From: Chloroflexota bacterium
Lineage (GTDB): Bacteria > Chloroflexota > Dormibacteria > Dormibacterales > Dormibacteraceae
DNA length: 32,803 nucleotides
NCBI GenBank assembly: GCA_005880315.1
Contig: VBHB01000179.1
Location: 1-32,803 of the forward strand
Reading direction: 5' to 3'
A program made the position numbers and the translations under genes. Of this stretch, positions 1 through 8,297 are shown piece after piece (within the stretch, counting starts at the first letter, position 1; every line of letters begins with the position of its first letter). The notes under the pieces were generated by a model that saw only the letters and a program-made list of their open reading frames with translations, had not been told where the DNA came from and ran no database searches.

Positions 1-1
1 C

Positions 2-562
2 GGCCACGACTGGGGCGCAGTGGTCGCCTGGTTCTTCGCGGCGCGACATGCCGACATGACCAGGACCCTCACCGCCCTGTCGGTGGGGCACCCGGCCGCG
101 CTCGCCGCGGCGAGTCGCGACGACGCGGACCAGCAAGAGCGCTCGCGTTACATCCAGCTATTCCTCTTAGAAGGAAAAGCTGAGCGGGTGCTCGCCGAGG
201 ACGATTACCGGCGGCTGCGCGCGATGTTCTCAGACTCGGTGCCAAAGTCGGTCGTCGATGGCTTCGTCCGTTCCTTGTCGCGGCCAGGCCGGCTCACAGC
301 GGCCCTCAACTACTACCGGGCCAATCTCTCGGCGGGCCCAGCGGCCTGGGAGCGGCTCGCCAACATCGGACCGATCAAAGTACGGACGGCGCTGCTTTGG
401 GGCGACCAGGATCCCGCGCTCGGCAGGCGCGGGACGGAGGCCACGGGCGGCTTTGTCGAGAGCCAGTTCGAGCTTTTGGTCCTGGAGGGCGCCGGCCACT
501 GGCTTCAGTTCGAGCGCCCCGCGGACGTAAGCCGTTCGTTGACCGCCGCTGCAACTCATTAA
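2..562 (+). CDS. Alpha/beta hydrolase, epoxide hydrolase-like (5' end outside the window)
   Basis: The reading frame is already open at base 2 and begins with Gly-His-Asp-Trp-Gly, the nucleophile elbow of epoxide hydrolase and haloalkane dehalogenase-type alpha/beta hydrolases, in which the Asp is the nucleophile. Near the C-terminus, WGDQDPAL supplies the usual acid-residue loop, and GAGHWLQFERP supplies the catalytic His followed by the typical W-x-x-x-E-x-P context. The middle part is the helical cap. About 186 residues are visible; the N-terminal third, with the oxyanion-hole HGxP motif, lies before the window, so a GTG at 20 is internal and not the real start. The substrate cannot be told. 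Cytoplasmic location is likely because the visible part has no membrane segment. Confidence 0.85.
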   Translation, partial: GHDWGAVVAWFFAARHADMTRTLTALSVGHPAALAAASRDDADQQERSRYIQLFLLEGKAERVLAEDDYRRLRAMFSDSVPKSVVDGFVRSLSRPGRLTAALNYYRANLSAGPAAWERLANIGPIKVRTALLWGDQDPALGRRGTEATGGFVESQFELLVLEGAGHWLQFERPADVSRSLTAAATH

Positions 563-572
563 GCTGTCTGCC

Positions 573-866
573 ATGCTCCACCGCGGGGACGACAAGGAGC
601 GGCGCTCGAGCCTGCGCCGGCTCGACGACATCCTCGACGCGCTCGAGCAGCTCAACCTCCACGACCGCACCGAGCTCACAGAGGACCTGGCCGAGGCCCT
701 CGTCCTCCTCGGCGTCGACGACCCGTACGGCATTCCCATCCCGCAGCTCATCGAACGCGTGTGGGCGATGCAGCAGCCGTACCTCATCACCATCGTGGTC
801 GAGCGCCGCCGCCGCCGCCGCCGCAAGGTCGATCCCAAGTTCTCGAGCGGATCAGGCATTGCCTGA
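573..866 (+). CDS. Small hypothetical protein, 97 aa
   Basis: Not recognised as a family. The N-terminal 70 residues are rich in Leu, Asp and Glu with amphipathic helical periodicity (LRRLDDILDALEQLNL, then ELTEDLAEALVLLG). A run of eight arginines follows near residue 78, then a short polar tail. A TAAGCT box at 560-565, overlapping the stop of the hydrolase, lies exactly 7 bases before the ATG. That is the spacing expected for a leaderless transcript and supports this start. The ORF ends with a TGA and the next gene (monophosphatase) lies in the same frame immediately downstream. The helical, charged composition suits a small regulatory or nucleic-acid-contacting protein, but that is only inference. 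Confidence 0.55.
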   Translation: MLHRGDDKERRSSLRRLDDILDALEQLNLHDRTELTEDLAEALVLLGVDDPYGIPIPQLIERVWAMQQPYLITIVVERRRRRRRKVDPKFSSGSGIA

Positions 867-935
867 CGTGAGCGGACACCAGTCTCGCTGAGCCCGGCCG
901 ACTGGCTCGCCGTTTTTCTCAGCATCGGCGCGCGC

Positions 936-1697
936 GTGCGCTCCACGGTGCTGCCACTGGCCGGTACCGATGCGGGACGGACGCCGCTCGACATCGGGGC
1001 CGGCGGCGATCGGACGATGGAGCTCGACCGGGCGGCCGAAGCCGTGGTTTTCGATGAGCTCTACCGAATCAACGCTCGCGGTGAGCGCTTCGCGGTCCTG
1101 TCAGAGGAGGCCGGTCATCGCACGCTCGGCGCCGACTACCCGCTCGTGCTGGTCGACCCGGTCGACGGGAGCCTGAACGCGAAGCAGGGCGTTCCGTTCT
1201 TCGGCGTGATGCTGGCGCTGCTCGATGGGCCGGCCATCGGCGACACGCTGGCGGGTTGCGTCGTGAACCTCGTCAACGGCGAAGCGTGGACCGCGATCCG
1301 GGGCGAGGGCGCCTGGCGCGACGGCGGGCTCATCAAAGGGACGGGACGGATTCCGCAGGGGCTCGAGCTGGTCGCATTGGAGAGCACACCGAAAGCGCTC
1401 GATCTCGCGCGGGGCCTCGTCCAGCAAACGGGCAAGATCCGTATCCTCGGCTCGATGGCGCTCGCGATAGCGCACACCGCCGCCGGCAGCTTCGACGCGT
1501 TCTGCGCTCCGGTCCCGGTCCGCGTGTTCGACATGGCCGCGAGCCTCCTCGTGCTCGCTGAAGCAGGCGGGATCGCCACCGATCTCAAAGGGGGGTCGCT
1601 GAGCTCGCTTTCTGCACAGCTCGAGAGCCGGACCTCGCTGCTCTGCGCTCCGAGTCCCGAGCTGCATGCGATCGCCATGCGCGCGCTCGGCGGCTGA
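936..1697 (+). CDS. Inositol monophosphatase / fructose-1,6-bisphosphatase-like phosphatase
   Basis: A Mg-dependent sugar phosphatase of the IMPase/archaeal FBPase superfamily. The metal-binding motifs are present: Glu57-Glu58 in LSEEAGH, Asp74-Pro-Val-Asp77-Gly-Ser in DPVDGS, and the C-terminal GS-x-A-x-A-x-x-A-x-G and FDMAAS (Asp199) followed by EAGG. The length of 253 aa is normal. The GTG at 936 is the first canonical start after the in-frame stop at 864-866, but good family-like sequence (SPADWLAVFLSIGARV, the first helix) precedes it back to a CTG at 888, so translation may begin there. Its stop overlaps the ATG of the next glycosyltransferase, which suggests translational coupling and a role in the sugar pathway of this cluster. 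Substrate (inositol phosphate, FBP or another) is undetermined. Confidence 0.85.
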   Translation: MRSTVLPLAGTDAGRTPLDIGAGGDRTMELDRAAEAVVFDELYRINARGERFAVLSEEAGHRTLGADYPLVLVDPVDGSLNAKQGVPFFGVMLALLDGPAIGDTLAGCVVNLVNGEAWTAIRGEGAWRDGGLIKGTGRIPQGLELVALESTPKALDLARGLVQQTGKIRILGSMALAIAHTAAGSFDAFCAPVPVRVFDMAASLLVLAEAGGIATDLKGGSLSSLSAQLESRTSLLCAPSPELHAIAMRALGG

Positions 1698-3043
1698 TGG
1701 TCTTCGACCCGCGCCAAACAGTTTTCGTGATCCTCAGCTTCGAGGGCCCGGACCAGTACAGTCAGGTCGGCGGCCTCGGCGTTCGAGTCAAGGGGCTCTC
1801 ACGAACTCTGGCCCAGCTCGGCTACCAGACATACCTCTACTTCTGTGGCGACCCCGACCTCCCGGGCGAGGAGACCCACGAGTCAGGCCGGCTGGTGTAC
1901 CGGCGCTGGTGCCAGTGGATCTCGGCGCGCCATCGCGGCGGGGTCTACGACGGCGAAGAGGAGAAGATCCGCGACTGGAACGCGAGCCTCCCGCCAAGTC
2001 TCATCGACAACGTCATCGCGCCGGCCGCCGCCGCGGGCCAGAACGTGGTCGTGCTGGCCGAGGAATGGCACACGTCGTGGTCGATGAACCTCATCTCCGA
2101 CTCCCTCTACTACCGCGGCTTGCGCGATCGCGTCGTGATCCTTTGGAACGCCAACAACATCTATGGCTTTCATCGCATCAACTGGTCGGCGCTCGCTCTC
2201 GCGGCCACGATCACCACCGTGAGCCGCTACATGAAGTTCAAGGTCTGGGAGCGCGGTCACAACCCGATCGTCATCCCCAATGGCATTCCCCGTGCATCGA
2301 TCCACGACGCCGATCCCGAGGCGGTCGCCGATCTCAAGGCGGCTGCGTCCGCCGACCACTTCTGCTTCAAGATCGGTCGCTTCGATCCTGACAAGCGCTG
2401 GCTGATGGCGGTTTCGGCGGCCGGCTACCTGAAGCGCCACGGCAAGCGCGTGCGGCTCGTCATGCGAGGCGGCCGCGAGTCGCACGGGGGAGAGGTGCTC
2501 GTCCATGCGCAGCACCAGGGCCTCGAGGTCATCGACATGAAGGCGCCCGCCGAGTCCTCTGGCCTGTGCGAGGTCTTGCGCGAGAACCCGACAGCCGAGG
2601 TCGTCAACCTCACCAGCTTCGTGAGCGATCCGCTCCTGGGAGTGATCTACCCGGCTTGCGACGCGGTCCTCGCCAACTCCGGCCACGAGCCGTTCGGGCT
2701 CGTGGGGCTGGAGGTGATGGCGGCGGGCGGCCTCGCGGTCACGGGCGCCACCGGCGAGGACTATGCCGACGCCTACCGCAATGCGCTGGTAGTGGAGACG
2801 GATGACGCGATCGAGCTGGTCACGGAGCTGAACCTGATTCGCGAGCGCCCGCGCCTGGCCGCGGCGATCCGCAGGCGCGGCCGGGTCACCGCACGCGCGT
2901 ACACGTGGGAGAAGGTGATCGACCAGCTTCTGCTGCGGCTCGAGTTTGCCGCCGCCCAGCAGGCGGTACGGCTCACGGCACCGCCGGAAGGCTCGAAGTT
3001 TGCGCGCCGGCGCGCTCCCAAGGCGGAACCACCGCTTGGCTGA
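1697..3043 (+). CDS. GT4-family glycosyltransferase
   Basis: A GT-B fold retaining glycosyltransferase of 448 aa. The N-terminal domain opens with SQVGGLGVRVKGLSRTL, resembling the glycine-rich acceptor/donor loop of glycogen synthase-like enzymes. The C-terminal domain holds FKIGRFDPDKRW (the phosphate-contacting R/K region) and the E-x7-E donor-binding signature at residues 331-339 (EPFGLVGLE), followed by AAGG. The ATG shares its A with the stop of the upstream phosphatase (TGATG), so the two are probably co-translated. A hydrophilic basic tail after about residue 425 is not part of the fold. The downstream GH57 gene starts inside its last codons. Context suggests an alpha-glucan or oligosaccharide-building transferase; the donor is unknown. 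Confidence 0.85.
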   Translation: MVFDPRQTVFVILSFEGPDQYSQVGGLGVRVKGLSRTLAQLGYQTYLYFCGDPDLPGEETHESGRLVYRRWCQWISARHRGGVYDGEEEKIRDWNASLPPSLIDNVIAPAAAAGQNVVVLAEEWHTSWSMNLISDSLYYRGLRDRVVILWNANNIYGFHRINWSALALAATITTVSRYMKFKVWERGHNPIVIPNGIPRASIHDADPEAVADLKAAASADHFCFKIGRFDPDKRWLMAVSAAGYLKRHGKRVRLVMRGGRESHGGEVLVHAQHQGLEVIDMKAPAESSGLCEVLRENPTAEVVNLTSFVSDPLLGVIYPACDAVLANSGHEPFGLVGLEVMAAGGLAVTGATGEDYADAYRNALVVETDDAIELVTELNLIRERPRLAAAIRRRGRVTARAYTWEKVIDQLLLRLEFAAAQQAVRLTAPPEGSKFARRRAPKAEPPLG

Positions 3044-4247
3044 GAACCTCGTCGTCTACACGGTCGTGCATCAGCCGCGCCGGCTGAAGCTGCCCGCGCA
3101 GGTCGTGCCGGCGAAGACGGCGCCCGAGGCGATGTCCGACTTCATGTTCGACGAGGCGCTGGACCGGCGCTATTTCGAGCAGGTCGCGGCGACCTCGTAC
3201 ATCCCGGCCGCCGCCATGTTCACGGATCTGACCAGGCGGGGCTGGAAGATGTCGATCGGTTTCAGCAACTCGTTCCTGGTCCAGGCGGAGCGCTGGGGCT
3301 CCGACGTCCTCAACGCCTTCAAGAAGCTGTGCGCGAGCCCCAACGTCGAGATCGTCAACGTGGAGCCATATCACTCGTGGCTGCTCTACTTCGACATCCT
3401 GGCGTTCAAAGAATCCATGCTCACCGGTCGCCAGCGCCTCGAAGAGATGTTCCAGAAGCCGATCACGGTCACCGACACGACCGAGATGTTCATGTCCAAC
3501 GACGCCTACTTCGCGCTCCAGCAATGCGGTTTCGGGGCGGCGTTCATGGAGGGCCGAGCGTGGCAGCTGGGCTTTCGAGAACCGACCCACGTCTACCAGC
3601 ACCCTCTGCAGCGTCTCAAGCTCCTCGTGCGCCACCACGATCTCTCAGACGACGTCGGGTACCGCTTCTCCAACCGGTACTGGAATCACTGGCCCCTGAT
3701 GGCGGACACGTACGCCAAATGGGTGCGCGACACGTGGGGCGATCTGGTCGTGGTCGGTTGGGATTTCGAAACCTTCGGCGAGCACCATCGCCGCGAGGGC
3801 GGCATCTTCGAGTTCATGCGCGCGCTGGCCAGGGAGCTGAAGAAACGCAAGGTGCGCATGCTGCTTCCGTCCGACGCCGCGAATGAGCTGGCTTCTCGCC
3901 ACCTCGAGGTCCCGGTCAACGAATACGGCACCACCTGGGCAGGCGAGGGCGGCATGGAGTTCTTCCTGGGCAACGAGGCGCAGCAGGGTCTGTTCAGGCT
4001 CATGCACCACGCATATTCGAAGGCGAGGCTGACCGGTGACCCCCGGCTGGTCGAGATCGCGAGGTGGCTTCTGCAATCGGACAATCTCCATCTCATCCAG
4101 TGGTTCGGACGCTGGGGTCCCGATGCCGAGGTCAGCGCCTACTTCACGCCGGACGAATGGTGGGAGCTCGGAGCTCTAGGTATCCTGCGCGAGCAGCAAC
4201 GTGTATACATCAACTTCATACGCGCTCTTGACGAATACGCCAAATGA
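3036..4247 (+). CDS. Glycoside hydrolase family 57 protein
   Basis: A GH57 (beta/alpha)7-barrel enzyme acting on alpha-glucans (amylase, 4-alpha-glucanotransferase or branching type). Motif 1 is the N-terminal VVHQP (H12-Q13-P14), and motif 4 is GWDFETFGEHH with the likely acid/base Asp243. DTTEMFMSND occupies the region where the nucleophile Glu is expected. I chose the TTG at 3036 because AGGCGG lies 9 bases upstream and the family-like sequence begins right there; the frame is open further upstream (an ATG at 2946), but that part overlaps the previous gene and has a random basic composition. The protein is then 403 aa and overlaps the preceding stop by 8 bases. The C-terminal part (PDEWWELG…) is helical. 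The short length resembles the GH57 amylase-like subfamily. Exact activity cannot be assigned. Confidence 0.85.
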   Translation: MAENLVVYTVVHQPRRLKLPAQVVPAKTAPEAMSDFMFDEALDRRYFEQVAATSYIPAAAMFTDLTRRGWKMSIGFSNSFLVQAERWGSDVLNAFKKLCASPNVEIVNVEPYHSWLLYFDILAFKESMLTGRQRLEEMFQKPITVTDTTEMFMSNDAYFALQQCGFGAAFMEGRAWQLGFREPTHVYQHPLQRLKLLVRHHDLSDDVGYRFSNRYWNHWPLMADTYAKWVRDTWGDLVVVGWDFETFGEHHRREGGIFEFMRALARELKKRKVRMLLPSDAANELASRHLEVPVNEYGTTWAGEGGMEFFLGNEAQQGLFRLMHHAYSKARLTGDPRLVEIARWLLQSDNLHLIQWFGRWGPDAEVSAYFTPDEWWELGALGILREQQRVYINFIRALDEYAK

Positions 4248-4284
4248 CGCGTGCACCCGCCCCGCTGGGATGATGGTGTAGTCA

Positions 4285-7200
4285 ATGAAGCCTCTCCACG
4301 TCGCTTTCGTCTGGCACATGCATCAGCCTTATTACAAGGACGACCTCACCAACACCTACCTCTTGCCCTGGGTGCGCCTGCGTTCGGCCAAGGACTACTA
4401 CAAGATGCCGGCGCTGCTCGACGCCTATCCGAAAGTCCGTGCCACCTTCAACCTCGTCCCCAGCCTGCTGGCGCAGATCGAGGACTACGGCAAGGACGAT
4501 TCGGTCGATCTCTTCCTCAACCTCAGCAAGCGCAACGCGGACGAGCTGTCGTCCGAGGAGCGCGCCTTCCTCATTCGCTGGATGCGGGAGTCCCCTCGCG
4601 CGCTGCGCGTGCAGCAGTCGCCGCGCTATCTCGAGCTCGCCTCACGCGCCCCCGACGCGCAGTTCACGAGCCAGGACATGCGCGACCTGCAGATCTGGTT
4701 CAACCTCGCGTGGTGCGACCCGGCGTGGGCTGAATCAGATCCCAGGCTGGCGGAGCTGAAGAGGAAGGATCGCGATTTCTCGGAGTCGGACAAGGAACCG
4801 CTCTTCGAGGCGCAGATGGAGATCATGCAAAAGGTCATCCCGAAATATCGGGAGCTGGCCGATCGCGGCCAGGCCGAGCTGACTTTCTCGCCCTACTACC
4901 ACCCGATCCTGCCGCTTCTCATCCATATCGACTCGGCGCGCACGGCCAATCCGCAGATCCAGCTCCCCGAACGTCACTTCTCGCATCGCGAGGACGCCGA
5001 GCGCCAGGTCGAGATGGGACAGGGGCTGTTCGAACGCCTGCTGCAGCGCAAGCCAACGGGCATGTGGCCGTCCGAGATGGCGGTGGGGGAGAGCGTCGTC
5101 GGACTGGCGACCAAAGCGGGCGTCGATTGGATGATCAGCGACGAGGAGGTCCTCGCCCGCTCCCTCGACACGCACTTCTATCGCGACAACGAAGGCCGCG
5201 TCAACGCTCCCGACCAGCTGTATCGGCCGTTCCAGGTCGAGCGCGAAGGGCAGTCCATGGCCATGGTGTTCCGCGACTCGAACATCTCGAACTCGATCGG
5301 CTTCGATTACCAGCGGATGCCGTCGGTCGACGCCGCGCACAACCTGGTCGGGCGCTTACGGCGCATTCGCGAGCAGCAGGGCGACAAGGATTACCTGGCC
5401 GTCATCGCGCTCGATGGCGAGAACGCGTGGGAGTTCTATCCACGCGACGGCCACGACTTCCTCAACGCGCTCTACACGGAGCTCGAGGCCACGCCTGACA
5501 TCGTCACCACCACCGTCTCCGACTTCCTCACCGAGCACCCCGCCCAGCAGAACCTGCACCACCTGCACACCGGCAGCTGGATCGGCGCCAGCCTCGACAC
5601 CTGGATCGGCGACCCCGAGCACAACATCGCCTGGGAATTGCTGGCAGATACGCGCACGTGGCTCGACGAGCAGTCGCGCCAGCGCCCGCAGCTCTCGGAC
5701 GCCGCTGCGCTCGGCTGGCGCGAGATCCTCATCACCGAGGGCAGCGACTGGTTCTGGTGGTTCAGCCGCAAGCACGACTCAGGCATGGACACGATCTGGG
5801 ACAACCAGTTCCGCCTCCATCTTCGGAACGTGTACAAGCTGATGGGCGTCCGGGCGCCCGCGCGACTCTTTCAGCCGATCATCCAGCGCACGCCCACGCC
5901 TGAGCGCAAGCCGCCGGCCGAAAGCATCAGCCCGAAGTCGCGCGGCGATTCCGCGTGGAGCAAGGCGGGCTTCTACGTCGTCGGCTCGGGCTTCGGCGCT
6001 CTCCACAGGCCGGCGGGGGTGGTCGAGCGTGTGCTGTACGGCTGCGACGCCGAGCGCGTGTACGTTCGGCTGGACAGCCCTCGGTCGCCAGAGGAGCTCG
6101 ACGCGCAGAAGATCGAGTTCTGGCTCTATTTCTCGGGCGTGCCCGCTGACGGACGTGGCGGCAAGCTGAAGCTGCCTCTGGCGGTGACCGCCACCTCCGA
6201 CTTCGGCTTCGATGCCGCGCATGTCGTGCGGATCCTTCCGCAGTCTCGGGGCGCCAAGCTCACCGTCGCGCGCGTCGATGAGGAGCAGGCCCGCGCCGAG
6301 CCGGCCGCCGAGCTCGAGTCACCCGACCCCTTCTTCATCTCCATACCGCTCGAGGCGCTTGGACGCCACGGTGGCGAGACGATGGAGATGGCGGTGGTGG
6401 TGAGCCGCGAGGGGCGCGACATCGAGCAGGTGCCACCGTCGGGCTCGCTCGGCCTGCGCATCCCCGGTGACGGCGCCGCCGCCATGGCTCCGGGGCCGAA
6501 GCAGATCAAGGTGCTGGTCGCCACCTCCGAGCTCACCCCTTTCGCCAAGTCAGGCGGCGTCGCTGACGTCGCCGCATCGCTTTCGAAGGAGCTGCGGCGG
6601 CTGGGGCACGACGTACGCGTCGTGATGCCGCGGTACCGCCAGATCGACATCGGCAAGCACAATCTGAAGCCGGTCGTGCACGACCTCCCGGTCCAGATGG
6701 GGGGGCAGACGATGCCCGCGACCATCTTCGAAGGCCGTCTGGGGGACGTGGTCGTCTACTTCATCGACTGCCCTCAGCTCTACGACCGCGACGGCATCTA
6801 CGGGTTCGGCGACGACGACGCGCGCTCCGTTTATTTCTCGCGGGCGCTGCTCGAGATGCTGCCCGCTCTGAAGTTCTCGCCGGATGTCATCCACATCCAC
6901 GACTGGTTCGCCGCGCTGGTGCCCAACCTCATCGACCGCATCTACACGGAAGGGCCGACCGCCGAGGTCGCGACCGCGCTCACTATCCACAACCTGGCGG
7001 CGCAGGGCGTGTTCGGATTCGGCGCGCTCACGCTTGCCGGCCTCGACAAATGGGGCTTGATCCGCGTTGGCATCCCCGGCCTCGACAACGTCGTCAACGT
7101 GCTCGGTCGCGGCATTCACTTCGCCGACGTGGTCAACACCGTCAGCGAGCGCTACGCCGCCGAGATGCAGATGGCCGAATACGGCGAAGGGCTGGACGAG

Positions 7201-7968
7201 CTCATTCGCTCCCACGCGCACAAGCTGCACGGCATCGTCAACGGCATCGACTACGAGATCTTCGATCCCCACAAAGACCCCAACATCCCGCACCACTACT
7301 CGGCGTCGGCGCCCGAGCCCAAGGCCCTGTGTCGCGCCGAGCTGCGCAGCGAGCTGGGCCTCGAGCAGTCGGACCGGCCGCTTTGCGCCATGGTGTCGAG
7401 GCTGTACGACGTCAAGGGCCTGGACCTCGTCGAGCAGGCGATGCCGGCGTTGATGAAGTTCGGGGTGCAGGTGGTCGTCATCGGCACGGGCGACCGCCGT
7501 TACGAGGACATGTTCCGCCGCTATGCCGGCGAGCGTTCGGGGCAGGTCGCGGCGGCGATCGGGTTCGATGCGCCGCTCGCCCAGCGCATCTATGCCGGGG
7601 CGGACATGCTGTGGATGCCTTCCCGCTACGAGCCTGGAGGCCTGGCGCAGCTCATCGCGCTTCGCTACGGCACGGTCCCCGTGGTTCGCGTCACGGGCGG
7701 CCTGGCCGACACCATCAAGGATTACGACCCGGTGGCGTCGAAGGGCAACGGCTTCACGTTCGCGCCCTACGATCCGTGGCAGTTCTATGCGGCGGTCGTA
7801 CGCGCGGCCGAGACCTACCGGCATCCCTCGTTGTGGTCGGGGCTGATCCGGAGAGATATGAACGAGGACGTGTCGTGGTCGAAGTCAGCCCAGCGCTACG
7901 TCCAGCTCTTCCATTCGGCGATCGCCTCGCGCCGCGAACGCCGAGGCGTGACTGCCGCCGCCGACTGA
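4285..7968 (+). CDS. glgA: Fusion of GH57 glycosidase/transglycosylase with glycogen synthase (GT5)
   Basis: A 1227-residue two-enzyme protein. Residues 1-540 are GH57: HMHQP at 11-15, nucleophile region GMWPSEMAV with Glu264, and catalytic Asp377 in ALDGENAWEFY, then GSDWFWWFS near 486. Residues 555-730 look like an all-beta linker domain. Residues 740-1215 are an ADP-glucose-type glycogen synthase: KSGG at 755, HIHDWFAALVP at 870, IHNLAAQGVF at 901, VSRLYDVKGLD at 1037 and MPSRYEPGGLAQLIALRYGTVP at 1111, with the conserved Glu1116. The usual Cys of EPCGL is Gly. GATGGT lies 7 bases before the ATG, which suggests a leaderless start. The GlgA half extends alpha-1,4-glucan; the GH57 half could branch, trim or transfer chains. 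The C-terminal codons are duplicated in the repeat array that follows. Confidence 0.9.
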   Translation: MKPLHVAFVWHMHQPYYKDDLTNTYLLPWVRLRSAKDYYKMPALLDAYPKVRATFNLVPSLLAQIEDYGKDDSVDLFLNLSKRNADELSSEERAFLIRWMRESPRALRVQQSPRYLELASRAPDAQFTSQDMRDLQIWFNLAWCDPAWAESDPRLAELKRKDRDFSESDKEPLFEAQMEIMQKVIPKYRELADRGQAELTFSPYYHPILPLLIHIDSARTANPQIQLPERHFSHREDAERQVEMGQGLFERLLQRKPTGMWPSEMAVGESVVGLATKAGVDWMISDEEVLARSLDTHFYRDNEGRVNAPDQLYRPFQVEREGQSMAMVFRDSNISNSIGFDYQRMPSVDAAHNLVGRLRRIREQQGDKDYLAVIALDGENAWEFYPRDGHDFLNALYTELEATPDIVTTTVSDFLTEHPAQQNLHHLHTGSWIGASLDTWIGDPEHNIAWELLADTRTWLDEQSRQRPQLSDAAALGWREILITEGSDWFWWFSRKHDSGMDTIWDNQFRLHLRNVYKLMGVRAPARLFQPIIQRTPTPERKPPAESISPKSRGDSAWSKAGFYVVGSGFGALHRPAGVVERVLYGCDAERVYVRLDSPRSPEELDAQKIEFWLYFSGVPADGRGGKLKLPLAVTATSDFGFDAAHVVRILPQSRGAKLTVARVDEEQARAEPAAELESPDPFFISIPLEALGRHGGETMEMAVVVSREGRDIEQVPPSGSLGLRIPGDGAAAMAPGPKQIKVLVATSELTPFAKSGGVADVAASLSKELRRLGHDVRVVMPRYRQIDIGKHNLKPVVHDLPVQMGGQTMPATIFEGRLGDVVVYFIDCPQLYDRDGIYGFGDDDARSVYFSRALLEMLPALKFSPDVIHIHDWFAALVPNLIDRIYTEGPTAEVATALTIHNLAAQGVFGFGALTLAGLDKWGLIRVGIPGLDNVVNVLGRGIHFADVVNTVSERYAAEMQMAEYGEGLDELIRSHAHKLHGIVNGIDYEIFDPHKDPNIPHHYSASAPEPKALCRAELRSELGLEQSDRPLCAMVSRLYDVKGLDLVEQAMPALMKFGVQVVVIGTGDRRYEDMFRRYAGERSGQVAAAIGFDAPLAQRIYAGADMLWMPSRYEPGGLAQLIALRYGTVPVVRVTGGLADTIKDYDPVASKGNGFTFAPYDPWQFYAAVVRAAETYRHPSLWSGLIRRDMNEDVSWSKSAQRYVQLFHSAIASRRERRGVTAAAD

Positions 7969-8290
7969 AGGCATTTTCACCTCCCCACCTTGTGGGGAGG
8001 CCGGCCCGCGGGGGCCGGGGAGCGACCGCCGCCGCCGACTGAAGGCGTTTTCACCTCCCCACCTTGTGGGGAGGTCGGCCCGCGGCGCTTGCGCCGCGAA
8101 CGCCGAGGCGTGACCGCCGCCGCCGACTGAAGGCATATTCACCTCCCCACCTTGTGGGGAGGTCGGCCCGCGGCGCTTGCGCCGCGAACGCCGAGGCGTG
8201 ACCGCCGCCGCCGACTGAAGGCATATTCACCTCCCCACCTTGTGGGGAGGTCGGCCCGCGGCGCTTGCGCCGCGCGCCGGGTGGGGCGAT
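7930..8290. repeat. Tandem array of palindromic repeats that includes copies of the glgA 3' end
   Basis: Four copies of a hairpin (ACCTCCCCAC-CTT-GTGGGGAGGT, 10-base arms) occur with the CTCCCC block at 7981, 8055, 8143 and 8231, a spacing of 74, 88 and 88 bases. In copies 2-4 a second palindrome follows (CGCGGCGC-TT-GCGCCGCG), and then a stretch matching the last codons and stop of the upstream gene. Copy 1 has a different, shorter right half (GGCCCGCGGGGGCC…). The last copy ends CCGGGTGGGGCGA. No gene is seen between 7969 and 8297. The first hairpin lies 11 bases after the glgA stop and probably acts in transcript termination or 3' end protection. A related element lies at 18221. Confidence 0.9.
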
Positions 8291-8297
8291 GGGGCCG

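Noticed and set aside
864-866. Second selenocysteine codon joining the 97-aa protein to the monophosphatase in the same frame
   Set aside because: The sequence before the TGA has no Cys-type redox motif, the two parts belong to unrelated proteins, and no family has this fusion to my knowledge.
2946-3035. Upstream extension of the GH57 gene from an ATG at 2946
   Set aside because: The added residues are a basic, low-complexity run overlapping the previous gene by nearly 100 bases, while a TTG with a good ribosome-binding site starts the family sequence.
6550-7824. A 424-codon minus-strand frame antisense to the glycogen synthase half
   Set aside because: Mirror of a well-supported coding frame; composition is dominated by Asp, Val, Arg and His repeats typical of antisense high-GC frames.
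7930-8290. CRISPR array
   Set aside because: Repeats are long, palindromic and directly contiguous, contain a copied gene end, and no unique spacers or cas genes are present.
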